A stretch of DNA of 64,000 nt, from NCBI RefSeq assembly GCF_000241305.1, contig NZ_BAEH01000120.1:1-64000 (forward strand), written 5' to 3'. This DNA comes from Gordonia effusa NBRC 100432 (GTDB lineage: Bacteria; Actinomycetota; Actinomycetes; Mycobacteriales; Mycobacteriaceae). The notes under the pieces were generated by a model. That model worked only from the letters and a program-made list of their open reading frames with translations. It was not told the DNA's origin and made no database searches. Each line of letters begins with the position of its first letter. The stretch's first letter is position 1. Below, piece after piece: positions 53,415 to 61,964 of this stretch. Made by a program: the position numbers and the translations under genes.

Positions 53415-54256
53415 CAGTCGTCCAAGCCGTCCGCCTCGTGATGATCGAGATTCACCGTACCCTGCCGCCAGTAGCCGTCGACCTTCACGCGCTCCTTGGG
53501 AAGCCCCAGATTGCGGCGCAAGTATCGTCTAATCGGCTTGACCGAGTTGGCTTCTCCGGCAACCCAGCTATAAAAGGCCCCGGCGGCGAACTCGTGCTCG
53601 CGAATCGCGTCGAAGAGCGGGTTCGCATCGGTCGCACTGGCGCTGCGATGCAGGAAACGAATTGACGCACCCTCTCGAGCGGGCAATTCCGGTTCATCGT
53701 CGCCGTCACTTACTTCGACGAATGCGACCACCGGAATACCGGCCGGCAACTCCTCAAGCCAACGTGCGAGCGCCGGTATCGCGGTGTCGTCGGCGCCGAG
53801 CAGATACCAGTCGTAGCCGGTCGGATAGATTACCGAGCCACGAGGACCGAGCATGCCGAGTGAATCGCCAGCGCTCGCACCGATCGCCCACGACCCGCCG
53901 ACACCGTGGTCATGCAGGACGAAATCGATGTCGAGCAAACCACTTTCGCGGTCGAAAGCGCGAATGGTGTAGTCGCGGTAGGTGGGACGCTTTCCCTCCG
54001 TCGGCAACCGCATCCCGTCCGCGCCGACTCCCGGCATGATGATCTCGCCGGTTTCCGCGTCGGCGAAAAACAGTTTCACGTGATCGTCGGGCGCCATATG
54101 GGTGAACCGAAAATCCTCCGGCGAAGTAATCCGGAAGGTGATCCGACGAAGCTGTGCCGACAAATCAGCTGAGCGAACCACGTCAATCGTCCTCGGGTGC
54201 AACGGATACATCGCCAGTTGCGGTTGGGTTGCGTGTGGCGTCACCTCGAGACTCAT
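53414..54256 (-). CDS. Siderophore-interacting protein (ferric-siderophore reductase)
   Basis: SIP proteins reduce ferric siderophores in the cytosol to release iron, using FAD and NAD(P)H. The 280-residue protein has the FAD motif RPTYRDYTIRAFD, the G-rich GVGGSWAIGASAGDSLGMLGPRG loop and a C-terminal NAD-binding half (DWYLLGADDTAIPALARWLEELP; FYSWVAGEANSVKPIRRYL). It overlaps the N-monooxygenase gene by 4 bp (ATGA), so the two are translated together. Confidence 0.94.
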   Translation of the reverse strand: MSLEVTPHATQPQLAMYPLHPRTIDVVRSADLSAQLRRITFRITSPEDFRFTHMAPDDHVKLFFADAETGEIIMPGVGADGMRLPTEGKRPTYRDYTIRAFDRESGLLDIDFVLHDHGVGGSWAIGASAGDSLGMLGPRGSVIYPTGYDWYLLGADDTAIPALARWLEELPAGIPVVAFVEVSDGDDEPELPAREGASIRFLHRSASATDANPLFDAIREHEFAAGAFYSWVAGEANSVKPIRRYLRRNLGLPKERVKVDGYWRQGTVNLDHHEADGLDD

Positions 54257-55581
54257 GAGACGACTCCGTCCGGCACCTTCGCCCGATCGTCGGCAACAGC
54301 GCGGACGATCTCACCGGACCGCACCGCCAGGTTCGACAGCAATGTCGAAGTCAGTCCGTGGGTGTGCTCGGTGTTCCCCTGGACGAAGATCTGTCCGGTC
54401 ACCTCGTCACTGGTTGCCAACCGATACTGCCGGTCGAGTACTGGCCGACCGTGCTGATCTTCTCGGCAATGTTCAGACATCGATCCCAACATCTCCGACG
54501 TCGGAACGGTATCGAACCCGGTGGCGAAAATGACGGCGTCACAATCGATTTCGGTCACCGCTCCGGTTAGTCGCTGGACGACGGTCAGATGGGCGCGGTC
54601 AGCATCCTCCCGGACGTCGACTACCTCGGACGCGCCGTGCACAAACAATCGGCGCTTACCGCTGACATGCTCGGAGTACTCCCGGCGATACAGGTCCTCG
54701 ATCAACTCTGGATCGACCGCCGAATAGTTGGTCCCCCGGTGATACGACATCAACCGCTGACGCCATTTTTCGTCGGCACCGAAGTACTCGTCGACCGCGT
54801 CCGGGTCGAAGATTCGGTTCGCGTAAGGCGAATCATCGGCGGGGGTGTAGCCGTATTTCGCAAACACGGAATGGATTTCGGCATCGGTGGTGTCGTGTAG
54901 GAAAGCTGCCACCTCGGCGGCGCTCTGACCGGCCCCGATTACCGCGAATCTCCCCTGCTTCACAGACGGCAGAGCTCGGTAGCGAATCAACATTTGATGA
55001 TTGTGGAAGACCCGGGGTCCGCTGACGACACCCGGCGGCAGCTTCTCCCGCAAGCCACCGCCCAGAATCAAACTACGTGCACGCACTCGCTCGCCGCCTG
55101 GCACCTTCAGTACGAAAGCCTCACCGTCCCAGTCGATATCGACGATTTCCGCCGAGTAGTCCACTGGTATGGCCACCCGGTCGGCAGCCCATTCGAGGTA
55201 GTCATGGAATTCGTCGCGCAGCGGGAAGAAGTCCTGCCGGTTGATGAAATGCGTAAGTCGACCTCGCTGGGCGAGATAGTTCAAGAATGTGTAACTACTG
55301 GTCGCATCGCGTTGCGTCACAAGGTCTTTGAGGAAAGATACCTGCATCGTGGTCCCTGGCAGCAACATTCCGGGGTGCCAACCGAACTTGTCCTTCTTTT
55401 CGAAGAATCGCGCGGTGATCTGCGCGTTCGGAGCTGACGCCCAGTTGTGCTCTTCGATGGCGATCGCCACCGCCAGATTCGACGGGCCGAATCCGATGCC
55501 AGCCACATCGAGCAACGCTTCATTATCTGCGCGCACGCGTTGCGCCTCCATTTCTACGAATTGCGCGAATGATCCAGGCAC
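54253..55581 (-). CDS. L-ornithine/L-lysine N-monooxygenase
   Basis: This enzyme hydroxylates the side-chain amine of ornithine or lysine to make a hydroxamate iron ligand. The FAD site is DVAGIGFGPSNLAVAIAIEE, the NADPH site is FAVIGAGQSAAEVAAFLHD, and FATGFDTVP closes the fold. The substrate cannot be told between ornithine and lysine. Start is uncertain: GTG at 55581 (442 residues) or ATG at 55551. An IdeR-like box lies at 55632-55650. It is the first gene of a two-gene operon with the reductase. Confidence 0.92.
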   Translation of the reverse strand: MPGSFAQFVEMEAQRVRADNEALLDVAGIGFGPSNLAVAIAIEEHNWASAPNAQITARFFEKKDKFGWHPGMLLPGTTMQVSFLKDLVTQRDATSSYTFLNYLAQRGRLTHFINRQDFFPLRDEFHDYLEWAADRVAIPVDYSAEIVDIDWDGEAFVLKVPGGERVRARSLILGGGLREKLPPGVVSGPRVFHNHQMLIRYRALPSVKQGRFAVIGAGQSAAEVAAFLHDTTDAEIHSVFAKYGYTPADDSPYANRIFDPDAVDEYFGADEKWRQRLMSYHRGTNYSAVDPELIEDLYRREYSEHVSGKRRLFVHGASEVVDVREDADRAHLTVVQRLTGAVTEIDCDAVIFATGFDTVPTSEMLGSMSEHCREDQHGRPVLDRQYRLATSDEVTGQIFVQGNTEHTHGLTSTLLSNLAVRSGEIVRAVADDRAKVPDGVVS

Positions 55582-55631
55582 CGCGGCCGTCGGTCATCCG
55601 CGGCATGGGGTCCGCTAACTCCAAATCGGAC

Positions 55632-55650
55632 ATAGGTAAGACTAGCCTAA
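55632..55650 (-). promoter_or_regulatory. IdeR/DtxR-like iron box upstream of the N-monooxygenase
   Basis: On the minus strand TTAGGCTAGTCTTACCTAT matches about 15 of 19 positions of the IdeR consensus TTAGGTTAGGCTAACCTAA. It lies about 50 bp before the monooxygenase start, fitting iron repression of this operon. Confidence 0.72.
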
Positions 55651-56876
55651 ATATGTTGGTTTGATTCAATCGCCTCAACCTGCTCAGTGCGCCGGGTGGT
55701 GTATATCAACATCGGCCCGGCCATGATCGACGTCGCGAGAGCCAGTAGCACCACGACCATGTACACCTGAGGACTGAATATCCCCAAGTTCAATCCGACG
55801 GTGGCGATGATGATTTCCACCGCTCCCCTGGCGTTGAGACCAGCGCCGAGGGACGCCGCTTCCCAATGCGCTAGGCCGCCGATACGCGCACCCAGATAGG
55901 CAGCGGCGAACTTCGCTACGATCGCCACCAGCAGCACGACCGCTCCCCACATCAAGGTCTGCGGGTCGCCCAAATCGGTTACGTCCAAATGCAATCCAGC
56001 GCCCGCCAGGAATACCGGGGCCAGGACGGTCGTGGTTACCGACTGCAGCGGTGCTAGGACACCGCCTCCTCGTTTACCGACCAAAATGCCGGCGAGGAAG
56101 GCACCCAGCGCGGCCTCAAGATGCATTGCGTCGGTCGCTGCCCCGCCGGCAATGATGAGAACTACTACCGCCGCGCTGGTGTAGCCGCCGTGCGACGAGG
56201 CTTCGAGCCGATCTAGTCCGCGCCGGACCCATGGCCGGACGAGCCAGGTGAAGACCAGCACGCCGATCATGGCCGCGATCGTCAATGGAAACTGACCACC
56301 GCTAATACCTACGGTCGCCAGCGCCGATACCGCCGCCAGCACCACCCAGGCACCCATATCCGTCACCGCACATGACGCGAGTGTCAATTGCCCGATGTCG
56401 CGCTTGAGCAAATCGAGGTCGACGAGTATTCGGGTGATCACCGGAATGGCACTGACCGACAGCGCCACGCCGAGAAGCAATACGAATTCGACATTCGCCG
56501 AGTCGAGACCGTGAAACTGTTGCGGGACAAGCAAACCCACTCCGATGCCGGCCAAAAGTGGAATGGCGAACCCGAACGCACTGATCGAGCCCACAGCCGC
56601 TGCCCGGCGCTTGAGAAATTCCTCGTCGAGTTCGGTTGCCGCAAGACCGACGAGCAGCAGCACGCCCAACGTGCTGACCGCGGACAACGCGGGCGAGTTC
56701 GCCGGGTCAGACCCCAGCAGCCTCTCCGACGCATCGGGCCACACGTATCCAAATACCGAGGGTCCGAGCACCACCCCAGCCAACAGCTCACCCACCAATG
56801 CCGGCAGGCCGAACCGTCGAGCGAGCAACCCCAGTCCGACGGCGGCGATCAGGACGACCGCGAGCAGGCTCAGCAC
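55647..56876 (-). CDS. Cation:proton antiporter (CPA2 family, KefB-like)
   Basis: A 409-residue membrane protein with about 12 hydrophobic helices (LVGELLAGVVLGPSVFGYVW, VTDMGAWVVLAAVSALATVGI, GLNARGAVEIIIATVGLNLGIF), matching the Na+/H+ or K+/H+ exchanger domain. It lacks the cytoplasmic RCK/TrkA domains of full Kef systems. Start GTG at 56876, 34 bp after the halogenase gene, so it is probably part of the same operon. Its role near siderophore genes is unknown; export of an acidic product or pH balance are guesses. Confidence 0.85.
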   Translation of the reverse strand: MLSLLAVVLIAAVGLGLLARRFGLPALVGELLAGVVLGPSVFGYVWPDASERLLGSDPANSPALSAVSTLGVLLLVGLAATELDEEFLKRRAAAVGSISAFGFAIPLLAGIGVGLLVPQQFHGLDSANVEFVLLLGVALSVSAIPVITRILVDLDLLKRDIGQLTLASCAVTDMGAWVVLAAVSALATVGISGGQFPLTIAAMIGVLVFTWLVRPWVRRGLDRLEASSHGGYTSAAVVVLIIAGGAATDAMHLEAALGAFLAGILVGKRGGGVLAPLQSVTTTVLAPVFLAGAGLHLDVTDLGDPQTLMWGAVVLLVAIVAKFAAAYLGARIGGLAHWEAASLGAGLNARGAVEIIIATVGLNLGIFSPQVYMVVVLLALATSIMAGPMLIYTTRRTEQVEAIESNQHI

Positions 56877-56910
56877 GACAGTGGCCCGCCCGAGCCCGAG
56901 CGGGCCGCGC

Positions 56911-58422
56911 TCACACCGATGCCGATACTTGCTCGGGTTCTACCCAATGCAGACCGTCGGCCGACGGCACCAAACCACCTTCGAGGATCGGCGGCTCCAA
57001 ACGAGCACTTCCGGCCGCGCCGCGCGCTTGCAGCGCATTCATCTCCTCCATCACCTCGCGTACCACCGGCGCACCGAACATATGCCCCATCCGCTGGCCA
57101 GAGTCGGTGTCCATTCCGCCGGTACGCTGGGTCGCCTCGGTCAGTTCCGCCGTCGACTCTTCGAACTTCTGCACCAATGCCGCTGGATCGGTCAACGCGT
57201 TCTCGCCCGAATAGGCACCCGCCACCAGGGAAACGAATGCCGTGATATCTGCTTGCTGCAAATTGGTTACCTTGCGCGCCTTCCAGAAATACGAATCCTC
57301 CGACTGCTCCATGTCGTAGAACGCCGACAAGAATTCGTAGAAAACCGCGTACTCGCGCCGGTAACGCCCCGCGAACTCAGTGAACGCCCGCTCCTCGGTC
57401 AACGCGCCGGACAGCACGCTATTGATCGAGCGAGCCGCGAGCACGCCCGAGTAGGTGGCCAGGTGCACACCCGTCGAGAACACCGGATCGATGAAACAGG
57501 CGGCGTCTCCTACTAGGACCATGCCATTACCCCAAAATTCGGTGTTGGCATAGGAATAGTCCTTGCGCAGCCGGATCTCGCCGTATGTTCCCTCCGTCAC
57601 CCGGGTCGCATCGGTCAACATGTCTTTGACGATCTCGCAGCGGTCGATGAAGCCGCGGTAGGTCTCTTCCTGCGCGTTGATAGATTCCGCCTTCTCCTTG
57701 GCGATAACCACACCCACGCTGGTCAGTGTGTCCGACAGCGGGATATACCAGATCCAGCCTTCCTCGAAGGCTGCGCACAGGATGTTGCCGCTGTCCGGCG
57801 CGGGCAGCCGTTTACCGTTCTCGAAGTAGCCGAAGAGCGCGACATTCTGAAAAAAGTCCGAGTAAACACGTTCTCCGCCAGTATGTTTCGACAGACGCGT
57901 GGTATTGCCGGAGGCATCGACGACGAACTTCGCCGAAACGTGATGTTCGACTCGATCGGAGTCCACATAGCGAACCCCGACGACTCGACCGTCGGCATTC
58001 TTCTCGACCCCGGCCACGCGCGCGTTCTGCCGAACATCGACACCACTCTCGGCGGCGTTCTCCAACAGGATGTTATCGAATTTCATTCGCTCGACCTGGT
58101 ACGCGTAAGACCCATCACCGGCGAATTCGGGAGATATCGCGAACAGAAAATTCCACGGCACCGGATTGGTTCCCCAGCGGAAGCTCCCACCGCGTTTACG
58201 GACGAAACCTGCTTGCGCGATCTTGTCCTCGACCCCGAGCAGCTTGCACACGCCATGGATCGTCGACGGCAACAACGACTCGCCGATCTGGTAGCGCGGG
58301 AAAGTCTCCTTTTCCAACTGCAGGACCCGGTGTCCGCTACGAGCGAGCAGCGTAGAGGTAGTCGAACCGCCCGGGCCGCCACCGACCACAACGACGTCGA
58401 ATTCTTCTGGTGTAGTGCTCAT
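56911..58422 (-). CDS. Flavin-dependent halogenase
   Basis: The 503-residue protein matches FADH2-dependent halogenases of the carrier-protein-linked or phenol type. The FAD site is VVVVGGGPGGSTTSTLLARSG (14-20 region), the halogenase signature WxWxIP reads WIWYIP at 223-228, and KRGGSFRWG contains Lys76, at the place of the catalytic lysine that carries the haloamine. Product chemistry is inferred from family. Its start codon overlaps the stop of an aryl carrier protein gene, a strong hint that the substrate is an aryl group on that carrier. A flavin reductase is not seen in this window. Confidence 0.85.
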   Translation of the reverse strand: MSTTPEEFDVVVVGGGPGGSTTSTLLARSGHRVLQLEKETFPRYQIGESLLPSTIHGVCKLLGVEDKIAQAGFVRKRGGSFRWGTNPVPWNFLFAISPEFAGDGSYAYQVERMKFDNILLENAAESGVDVRQNARVAGVEKNADGRVVGVRYVDSDRVEHHVSAKFVVDASGNTTRLSKHTGGERVYSDFFQNVALFGYFENGKRLPAPDSGNILCAAFEEGWIWYIPLSDTLTSVGVVIAKEKAESINAQEETYRGFIDRCEIVKDMLTDATRVTEGTYGEIRLRKDYSYANTEFWGNGMVLVGDAACFIDPVFSTGVHLATYSGVLAARSINSVLSGALTEERAFTEFAGRYRREYAVFYEFLSAFYDMEQSEDSYFWKARKVTNLQQADITAFVSLVAGAYSGENALTDPAALVQKFEESTAELTEATQRTGGMDTDSGQRMGHMFGAPVVREVMEEMNALQARGAAGSARLEPPILEGGLVPSADGLHWVEPEQVSASV

Positions 58423-58673
58423 TTCGCCTTCTCCCCGTCGGTCAACTCACGAACCCACGCACCCACGACCGGATCCGATGCCAACGCGACCAGGTCGGCC
58501 TTATGGGCACCGGCCGCGCGCCACTTCTCGATCAATGCCATCAAGCGGACTGAATCGAGGCCGTAGTCCAACACGTTGGTGTCGTCGTCGATTTCGGCGG
58601 TCGAGACCTGCAGGATCTCGGCAAGATCGCCAATAATCTGTTCCCTCGTCAGCGCTGCGCTGGTGGTCGACAT
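58419..58673 (-). CDS. Stand-alone aryl carrier protein
   Basis: An 84-residue phosphopantetheine-binding carrier. The motif LDYGLDSVRLMAL around Ser41 is typical of aryl carrier domains (EntB-type DxGLDSVR), which accept salicylate or 2,3-dihydroxybenzoate. I start at the ATG at 58673 (MSTTSAALTREQ); the open frame to 58748 is not homologous. It overlaps the halogenase by 4 bp. An IdeR-like box is 79 bp upstream. Confidence 0.88.
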   Translation of the reverse strand: MSTTSAALTREQIIGDLAEILQVSTAEIDDDTNVLDYGLDSVRLMALIEKWRAAGAHKADLVALASDPVVGAWVRELTDGEKAK

Positions 58674-58751
58674 GGTTGCATCTTTCGTTGAGGCCACTAA
58701 ATTAAATTTCGCGATATTCGACAACCGTCGCTTTGCGACGAGCGCCACTAC

Positions 58752-58770
58752 GAAGGCTAGCCTACCCTAA
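58752..58770 (-). promoter_or_regulatory. IdeR-like iron box for the carrier-halogenase operon
   Basis: On the minus strand TTAGGGTAGGCTAGCCTTC matches about 15 of 19 consensus positions. It lies 79 bp upstream of the carrier-protein start and fits iron control of the carrier-halogenase-antiporter operon. Confidence 0.68.
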
Positions 58771-58811
58771 ACGGGTAACTTTGCCGGGTGCCGTTCTTAC
58801 CGCATCCTAAC

Positions 58812-58830
58812 CATGGGTAGCCTAAGCTAC
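58812..58830 (+). promoter_or_regulatory. IdeR-like iron box for the NRPS operon
   Basis: CATGGGTAGCCTAAGCTAC, read as its complement GTAGCTTAGGCTACCCATG, matches about 13 of 19 consensus positions with an intact TTAGGCTA core. It lies about 55 bp before the NRPS start, and the two boxes in this divergent region (58674-58883) serve opposite operons. Confidence 0.55.
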
Positions 58831-58883
58831 GTGCCAACTAGATTCTTCCTCCCGGCCATCCACCCGCTGCCAGGGGCGCTCAC

Positions 58884-61800
58884 ATGAGCCGCGCTTCGGC
58901 GGCTGAGCGCGGTTTGTGGTTCGCACAATCTGTCACGGCGTCGTCGACTCCATTCACTGTCGCCCAACTCATCGAGCTGCATGGCAACGTTGATCACAAA
59001 CGCCTATTCGCCGCGGTCCGCGGCGCAGTCACGGAGGCGGACGGGCTAGGTCGGATATTCCACCAGGACTCCGACGGCGACGTCTACGTTGCAGACAATC
59101 GCCCGATCGAGGTGACGCGTAAGCATCTCGGCGTCGAACCAACGCTCATCACGGCTCACGTCGAGGGCCGGCTACACATTGGCATCGACCCCGGCGTCGG
59201 CCCATGCGCGAGCATCGAAATACTCACCGCCGGTGAGCGAACCGCGATTCTCGTTGTGGCACACCATATTGTCATCGATGCTTACGGGCTCGGGCTGTTG
59301 GTCCGGCGTGCGGGTCAGCTCTACGCCGACCTCGCCGACGATCGCGTTTTCACGTCAATCACCACTCTCGCAAACGATTTCGACGCGCCCACGCCAGACG
59401 CCGCCGATTTCTGGGCACGCACCCTGGCCGAGTTGACCGGCCCGCTCACGCTCGCCGATGCTCCTCGACCGCATCGGATCGCGACCACGACCCATACGGC
59501 GCGCACCGTAGTCAGCGGCGCCGGTGGCCTGACCCGCTCCCCCGCCAGGCTCGCTGCGGCAATCGCGGCCTTTTGCTCTCGCCAGGCACAGACCGACGAC
59601 GTTGTACTCGGCTTTCCGATGATGAATCGGTTCGGCAGTCCAGCGGCCAATATCCCTTGCAGCACAGTCAATGTCGTGCCACTGCGGGTCGAGGTCGGGC
59701 TCGGTGATGCACTCGACGTCGTCCTCGAGCGTGTTGCCGGGGCGATGCGTGCATTACGACCCCACTCGCACTATCGCGGCGAAGATATTGTTCGCGACCT
59801 CCGTCGCGTAGGTGTCGACGGCGCCGTCGGCCCAACCATCAATATCAAGCCATTCTCGTCGACGGTCGAATTCGACGACCTCCGAGCCGAGATAACTTCG
59901 CTGGCGCGCGGGCCAGTCGTAGACCTTTCCATCTATGCACTTGACTTGGCACACAACGGTACTGACGGCGATCTTGAACTTCTGATCGATGCTGACGCCG
60001 ATCTCTACTCCCTCGACGAGCTCGTCCGCCTCACCGACACTCTCGGCGAGTTCGTGTCGCTCTGTATCGCCGACGCCAGCAGACCTATCGGATCGCTCCC
60101 AGTGGGGGTCATCGACACCGCGCGACGTGTACAGGCTATTCGCGACGCCGATCGGTCCACCGACATTCGCCCGGAGACTGTCCCTATTCTCGACGCGATT
60201 GACAGCCACCCCGACGATGCCATCGCGGTCATCGCCGACGGCGAAACGCTCACCTACGGGCAACTACGTATTCGGTCCGCGGCGATTGCGGTCGCTGCCG
60301 ACTTCGCGGGACCGGAAGACATTGTCGCGGTTAAACTTCCACGCGGCACAGAGTTAGTGGCGGCACTCGTCGGCGTTATGCGCACCGGCGCGGCGTTCTT
60401 GCCACTCGATCCAGGCTTCCCGGCCGACCGAATCGCTGCCACCCTCATCGACGCCGACCCCATCGCCATCATCGAACCCGGCGCCGACGGGCAAGCCGTT
60501 GTCACGCGCCAGAATCAGCGCACCAACCACAACGCACCCCGTGTTCGGCCCGCGCACAACCACTCACCGGTGTACGTCATCTACACCTCAGGATCGACCG
60601 GCGCGCCGAAGGGCGTCGTCGTCGGCACCAGGGCGCTACGGAACTTCACCACCGCGATGATTCACCAAATAGGTTATCGCCCAGGACAATCGGTCCTCGC
60701 GGTAACCACTATCTCGTTCGACATATCGCTCCTGGAGACAGTAGTTCCGCTCGCCGCCGGCAGCACCGTGATCCTCGCCGCCACCGAGGACGTTCACAGC
60801 CCCGAGCGGTTGGCACGACTGATAGCCGACCATGAGGTCACCTACATGCAGGCCACTCCATCGCTATGGTCAGCAATTCTCGACTCCGGCCATGCCCCGG
60901 CGCTGGCCGGCTTAACGGTTTTAGTCGGAGGTGAACAACTGCCCGCCGACATCGCTAGTGCCCTCACAGAGTCCGCATCGTCGGTGACGAATATGTACGG
61001 CCCAACCGAAACCACAATCTGGTCGACCAGCGCCCCCGTCGTCGCCGAGGAAGCTCCCTCGATTGGGTTGCCTATCGACAACACCGGAATCCGCATCCTC
61101 GACGCCGCGCTGATGCCCGTCCAACCGGGCCGCGCGGGCGAACTTTATCTGAGCGGTGCAGGACTTGCCCGTGGCTATCACGGACGCGGTGAGCTCACCG
61201 CCACCCGATTCGTCGCAGATCCGTTCAGCACAGTCGGCGCTCGGATGTACCGCACCGGCGACTTGGCCCGCGCACTGCCCGACGGCAGGCTGATCTGTCT
61301 CGGACGTACTGATCACCAGGTGAAAGTCCGCGGCTTTCGAATCGAGCTCGGGGACATTGAATCAGCACTGTCGCAGCAGGATTCGGTGGACCGCGCGGTG
61401 GTCGTGGCAGATGACGGCCGACTCGTTGGCTACCTGACGCCTAGCAACGGACTCGATCATGCGAAAGCCGACCTCGACCTGGACGCGCTGCGAACCGCAC
61501 TGGCCTCCCGGTTGCCCGACTATATGGTGCCGTCGACATTGATCGCCCTGGATTCGATCCCGTTGACTCCCAACGGAAAAGTCGATCGCCGGGCTCTGCC
61601 CAAACCTGATTTCGCCGCACTCGCCGGGCACACTCGGTCTCCACGCACGGATGCCGAGAAGGCACTCGCGATGGCCTTCGCGGATGTTCTGGGCGTGCCC
61701 CGGGTGGGAGCTGACGACAGCTTCTTCCTCCTCGGCGGCGACAGCATCGGCGCCGTGCGACTGGTCGCTGCCGCCGCGCGCGGCGGATGGACGGTGACGC

Positions 61801-61964
61801 CCCTCGATGTCTTCGACCACCCAACGGTGGCCGGGCTGGCACTGGTCGCCGCCGCGGCAGCCCCGACCGGCGAATCTGCCTGGCACGTCAACACTCAATC
61901 AACTACGACCGCCGAGATCGGCATCGACGAACTCGACGACTTGATGGAGGACAACCTACTGTGA
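58884..61964 (+). CDS. Non-ribosomal peptide synthetase, C-A-PCP module, predicted glycine-activating
   Basis: The 1026-residue protein has a condensation domain (active motif HHIVIDAYG, residues 126-134), an adenylation domain (YTSGSTGAPKG near residue 565; YGPTETTIW; YRTGDLAR; PNGKVDRRALP) and a carrier domain (LLGGDSIGAVRL near residue 950). No epimerase or thioesterase. Reading the ten specificity positions by alignment to GrsA by eye gives D I L Q L G M I W K, which matches the glycine code as seen in DhbF-type enzymes. The start is ATG at 58884. The C domain probably joins an aryl group (from the neighbouring carrier) to glycine. No MbtH protein is seen here. Confidence 0.88.
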   Translation: MSRASAAERGLWFAQSVTASSTPFTVAQLIELHGNVDHKRLFAAVRGAVTEADGLGRIFHQDSDGDVYVADNRPIEVTRKHLGVEPTLITAHVEGRLHIGIDPGVGPCASIEILTAGERTAILVVAHHIVIDAYGLGLLVRRAGQLYADLADDRVFTSITTLANDFDAPTPDAADFWARTLAELTGPLTLADAPRPHRIATTTHTARTVVSGAGGLTRSPARLAAAIAAFCSRQAQTDDVVLGFPMMNRFGSPAANIPCSTVNVVPLRVEVGLGDALDVVLERVAGAMRALRPHSHYRGEDIVRDLRRVGVDGAVGPTINIKPFSSTVEFDDLRAEITSLARGPVVDLSIYALDLAHNGTDGDLELLIDADADLYSLDELVRLTDTLGEFVSLCIADASRPIGSLPVGVIDTARRVQAIRDADRSTDIRPETVPILDAIDSHPDDAIAVIADGETLTYGQLRIRSAAIAVAADFAGPEDIVAVKLPRGTELVAALVGVMRTGAAFLPLDPGFPADRIAATLIDADPIAIIEPGADGQAVVTRQNQRTNHNAPRVRPAHNHSPVYVIYTSGSTGAPKGVVVGTRALRNFTTAMIHQIGYRPGQSVLAVTTISFDISLLETVVPLAAGSTVILAATEDVHSPERLARLIADHEVTYMQATPSLWSAILDSGHAPALAGLTVLVGGEQLPADIASALTESASSVTNMYGPTETTIWSTSAPVVAEEAPSIGLPIDNTGIRILDAALMPVQPGRAGELYLSGAGLARGYHGRGELTATRFVADPFSTVGARMYRTGDLARALPDGRLICLGRTDHQVKVRGFRIELGDIESALSQQDSVDRAVVVADDGRLVGYLTPSNGLDHAKADLDLDALRTALASRLPDYMVPSTLIALDSIPLTPNGKVDRRALPKPDFAALAGHTRSPRTDAEKALAMAFADVLGVPRVGADDSFFLLGGDSIGAVRLVAAAARGGWTVTPLDVFDHPTVAGLALVAAAAAPTGESAWHVNTQSTTTAEIGIDELDDLMEDNLL

